Below, one piece after another: positions 52,994 through 58,400 of a DNA stretch of 64,000 bases. Below the pieces are notes generated by a model. The model worked only from the letters and a program-made list of their open reading frames with translations. It had not been told where the DNA came from and ran no database searches. Positions within the stretch are counted from its first letter, which is position 1. Each line of letters starts with the position of its first letter. Position numbers and translations under genes: made by a program. Source of the DNA: Dolomedes plantarius. Its lineage: Eukaryota; Arthropoda; Arachnida; Araneae; Dolomedidae. The DNA is taken from assembly GCA_907164885.2 (NCBI GenBank), contig OU015503.1, positions 129,229,618 through 129,293,617 on the forward strand, in the 5' to 3' direction.

Positions 52994-55338
52994 TTGGGTC
53001 CGTATTCTTGGGATTCATGCTATTCTACCCCGTAGGGAAAAGGTTAAGGATATCTATCATAAGCGAGAATTTGTTTGGTCCTTAAACTTTGATTCATTTT
53101 ATTTTTAATGCTGCATTCCTTCCTCTTTGCATTCAAGAGTTCAGGTATATTGAACTATTCAGGGAATTCACTGTAATTAACACTGTAAGATGCTGAATCC
53201 ACAGTAGAAAAATTATAGGAGTTGCGACTAGTTTTAAAATAATGACTCAACATTAGGCTCAGTTGTTCCGATGGGCATTTGAGAATCATCCATAGACTGT
53301 TGAGGATATTCAATTCATGAATCTCACAATAGGAACTGGACAAATTGTTATTCAACCATTTTGAACAAACTAAAAGTATGGGAAAGGAAATAATGACGAA
53401 CATAAATCTAGAATGCATACGAGATCAGTAAGAGAAAAAAAATCCCTTTATATGCTCAGAATAGTGCACTCTATGGAAGGAAAACAGAAATAGCAACAAA
53501 CACTGTAGAGAATATGTACTGCTGAAACAAAATTTCCTTCCTTTTTTTGATTTATTTAACTATTTTAAAGTCTGAGTTAATCCAGATATTGAATATTTAA
53601 AGTAGCAAATCTCTTACATGAGTTTAAACAAAAAAAAGAGCTGAGATATGATATCAAACCAATAGCTTTTCTTTAAAGCGCATATTCAGACAAACTGCTT
53701 GATATATTTCGAGGATAAAAGTATGTCAATAATATCTGAACTTATGTTAACACAAATTATATTGAACAGCAACATCAGCAGAAAATAAACAGAAAACATT
53801 CTGTATATGGATTGTGCATGCACCACATAATTTGCATATGTAGTTCTGACAGTATATGCTGATACTATCTGGCTAATCCGAATCAGAAGCAAGAATGTGA
53901 GATATTTGCATAAATGTTACAATATTGCTGGTGAGAAAAAATGTATCATGTAACCTGTTTAAACTTTGTCGTGATACTGAATGTTTTCAATGTGCCGTGA
54001 AAAGAACTTCAGGTTTTTTCATGAAAATCCAACATGCTGCACATCTAGATGAAGTTGAAACTAGTAGCCAGGCACTCATAATTTAAGTATATGTTCCAGT
54101 TATGCATTCTAAAGGAAATTTATCTTCAGTAGATCAAGAGAATGCAGGCAGTTATCGCTGTAGTGTTTAGTTCTGTACTGACATTTTTTTTGTTTGTTTT
54201 AATTTTGGCCATAGAGTGACACCAATTTTCCACTTCTCTTTTAGGAAACCTTGAAAGGCTATGTAAAAACCATGTCTTTTTTAAAATTAAGACAAGTAAG
54301 CATTTATCGAATTTTGTCACTGTCTCTAGTAGTATATTGAGTGTGTTAACCTTTCTGACTACACATTTATGTTTCAGCTGCACTGTTATTTCAGGTATGA
54401 TCTCCTGGCAGAAGAGAATTTTCCATATTCTAATAAGTAAGATAATCTGTTTGTTTCCAGTTATTTTTCATGTTTCTGTAGTATGCATAGCTGAATGCCA
54501 TGGGATTTAAACTCTTTGTTTAAAATGTCAAATTCGTTAATCAAATAGTCTCCAGAGGTGCTTAAGAGTTTGTTATTAAATGAGTCTTAGTCCCACTGAA
54601 AGGTCTTTACCTAATCCTTTATTCTATAGGCTTGTTATTCTGTTTCTCTCTTATGGCTAGGAAGGTTATATATATATATATATATATACATACATACATG
54701 CATACAGTATGTCCAGCGAAGGAGTCCCTGATTTTAAAATTAAAAATCTTAAAAACAAAGATCTGTATAAGAATGCAATAAACGGTATGTTTATCATGAA
54801 AGCTGTAAGAATTTTATACTCTAATTTTTGAAATAGTTACATGAGCTGCCTCCAGATGGCGCTCTACAACTCGTATCAGGATGCATAAATAAACTCGTAG
54901 TCTTTGCAAGCACTACATCACAATCTTTTCAAAATGTCCACCATTCGCTATACAGAGATGGTGCAAACGAACAATAAAATTTGCCATCACACCCCCCTGT
55001 AGTGTCTCAACAGAAATCTATTCAGCTGCCCAACAGATCGCCGACTGAAGCTCGTCCAGCATGGTGGGATGGTTCCTGAAGACAGTATATTTCAATATGC
55101 CCCCACAAAAAATAGTCACAGGGACTCAGGTCCGGCAAATATGGAGGCCAATCCATGCCTGCACCAATAAAATTTGGCTTACAGCACCATCTGTTACCAC
55201 CTTTTGTAACTATTTTGAAAATTAGTGTATAAAATTCTTACAGCTTTAGCGATAAACATACCGTTTGTTGCATTCTTCTACAGATCTTTGATTTCAAGAT
55301 TTTTAATTATGAAATCAGGGACTCCTTCGCTGGCCATG

Positions 55339-55404
<66 letters not shown>

Positions 55405-58400
55405 GTCTGATTAAAACAATAAATAAGATGTGGTCGATATATTAAAAGCATTATTGCAGAATGTAGCAATGGGCTAAAGCAGCAGCAAGTTAAAGAAGCA
55501 GTCTTTCTTAAAAAACAAAACGTAGATTTATTTTCTCTTTAAAAGATAAGTCACCACAAAAATAAACTTCAAATAACAATGCACATCGACAATAGTTTAC
55601 TGCCTAACACAATGTTCGGACTGACCTGAGAGCTATGTAAAGCCAGTACGTTATATACATAAAAAAATAACTATGTGTGCATCTGGCTGATTTGTAGAAA
55701 CGTAATTGCATATTGTTCGTGATATCGAAACAATAAAATAAAACATGGTAGGTTATCTTAAAACACTGCCGCATACTGCAATAGTGGGCCAAAGTAACAG
55801 TAAGCAAAAAAGGCAATCTTCACTTAAAAACAAAGAGCAAGATTTATTCGGCAAACCATCACACAAAAACAAAATAATATCGAGCATTGACAATAGCTCG
55901 CTACGTACCACAATGCTCCGTCTGACCTGCTGCGAGCCAAGCAAAACCATCACATTATATACTTTCACCCATGTGTGCAAAAAACCACATGGGCATCTGG
56001 CTGATTTGCATAAATTACAGAAAACAAAGTGGATGGCAAATAAATATCAAGACAAAAAATACATTTACGATAAATAACGAATATTACAAAATTATCAAAA
56101 CATTGAAAATAAGAAGTATTACAAAGTTATATAAACATCACAACCAGTGATGGCAATCGAACATCGCAACTTGTGGAAACATTACGTCATTCCCGACACG
56201 GCACCTCGCATGCTGTGTGGGAAAACGAAGTTCAACTTCCAAATTGACAAGAAGAAAAAGTTGGGAGTATCCCAACACATATGCAGTTTACGCCAAATAT
56301 AGTTCAATATAATTGTCACACAAAAATACACTTACAAATATTACAAATATAACAAATATTACAAATATATATAAACATCAAAAATAAGAAATATTAAAAT
56401 TAAACATCGCAATTAGCGATAGCAACTGAATATTGCAGTTTGCGATCGTAATGAAACAGTTACATTACTTCATCCCTGAAGCTGGTACCTCATACGCTGT
56501 GCGGGAAAAACAACATAAAGTTTAATTTCCAAATTGGAAAGACGGAAAGTGGGTAGTATCCTAACAATATATAGATATATGTATCCCAGGAATCATTGAT
56601 TGACAATATATAATCTTTGTATTGACCACACTCTGGAGATGGCAGCTTCCTTAACTCACATCTCTACAATCACCTTAATTTTGAGGTGTATTGGAAATCC
56701 AGATTTAAAGTGGCTCTACTTCGTGGAAACTACTGAAAAAATAGTTTATTATTTCATATATGTAGTTATATATACAGAGTTTAAAGAACGGATTATGTTG
56801 AAAGTAATAATAAAAAATTATAAATCTCTACAATCTAAAAATAAGAATGACTAGGCTGAATGTATTGTAGATGATATTGACCCTAAATCAATCTAAAAAT
56901 AAATTTAGATTGCAAACTAATCATACAGAAGAACAGAAAGGCCAAACATGCAGATGTAAAACCTGGAATATGTTACAGTGATAGCGATCCAAAGCCCACT
57001 GATGGTGCCAACTAAAGAAATGTAAATGACAAATTTATGAAATAACAGAGTCAATATGATTCATAAGTATCATTTTGACAAAAGTTTTAGGAAATGGGTC
57101 TACTGAACAAGGAATAGATTACTCTCTGATAGGAATAGGTGTTCTTAGCACTTCCAGGTACTGAATTATTGTGTGTGATTATAATTTTGAACCAGATGAT
57201 TTTAAACTTCTTTGAGTTTGAAAAACAGAAAGTTGAATGTATTTTGGGTTTTGTTTTCTCTCTCATAGTTTTGTGTCAGTGTTTATGTGGGACAATTGCT
57301 CTGTGATTTTGTCACATTACTGTATTGTAAAATGTATGAATTTCTTTTGCAGGGAATTTCTAGAGTTATCTCACTTTTGTCAAGAGCATCATATATGTCT
57401 CATTCCTGCAATAGATGTTGACAATCACATCACATTTTCAGAAATCAAAAAATGTCTAGCACAACCTGTTAATCACTTAATGGCTCTTTTTTCGGCAAAG
57501 TGAGTAAACTTTTCACCAAATTTCATTGCTAATGATTCATAACTGGAATCAAACATGTACATCCTTCAAGCTCTGTAATTATACACTTACTCATTGCTAA
57601 TGATTCAATAATGGAATCGAACATGTACTGCCTCCAAATCCTGTAACTACAAGGTGTGCCCATAAAGTAACTGGACAATTTTTTATATATAAGAAAAATA
57701 TTACTCACCTTCAAATAAATTTATCTCCTTCAAAATAATCGCCAAAGGAGTCTCTACAAATTTTTCAACGTTTCTTCAAGTCACCGAAACACTGTTTATA
57801 GGCATTGAGCTAACCTTTCACAAAATAGGCGTAACATTTGATTTAATATCCAAGACATTTTCAAATCTCTGGCCTTTCATGGTCATCTTAAGCTGACGAT
57901 AAGTCGGGAGAATATGGTGGGTGATTTATCACTGTAATTGAATGCTTAGCAAGATATTGTTGTACAGAAATTGCTGCATGGGGCCTAGCATTATCGTGTA
58001 AAAGAAACCATTGCCCAGAATCAAAACAGTTCCTTCCTAACTCACCTTATCCTGTTTGTTAATCGAAAAAGCACCTCTTTGTAAAAATACTGATTGTTTC
58101 ATTTTCAGGAACAAATTCGCGGTGAATAAGTCCTTTGTAATCAAAAAATGCAAAATCCATGAAAGGACAGAGGTGTGAAAACATCTCGGATATTAAATAA
58201 AATGTTACGCATATTTTGCGAAGGGTTAGTTCCAACGCCTATAAACAGTGTTTCAATGACTTGAAGAAACATTGAAAAAATTGTATAGACTCCTCTGGCG
58301 ATTATTTTGAAGGAGATAAATTTATTTGAAGGTGAGTAATATTTTTTTTATTTAAAAAAAATTGTCCGGTTACTTTATGGGCGCACCTTGTATATTTAAG

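Larger units (their letters stand above)
51828..54244. other. Intron 11: microsatellites and a second pogo copy
   Basis: 52080-52220 and 52850-52992 are (TA)n/(TATG)n. 53000-54244 shows no gene. Confidence 0.55.
54437..57352. other. Intron 13: IS630-like element and nested solo LTRs
   Basis: 56572-57352 has no recognised feature apart from an ORF at 56600-56854 without known motifs. Confidence 0.5.
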
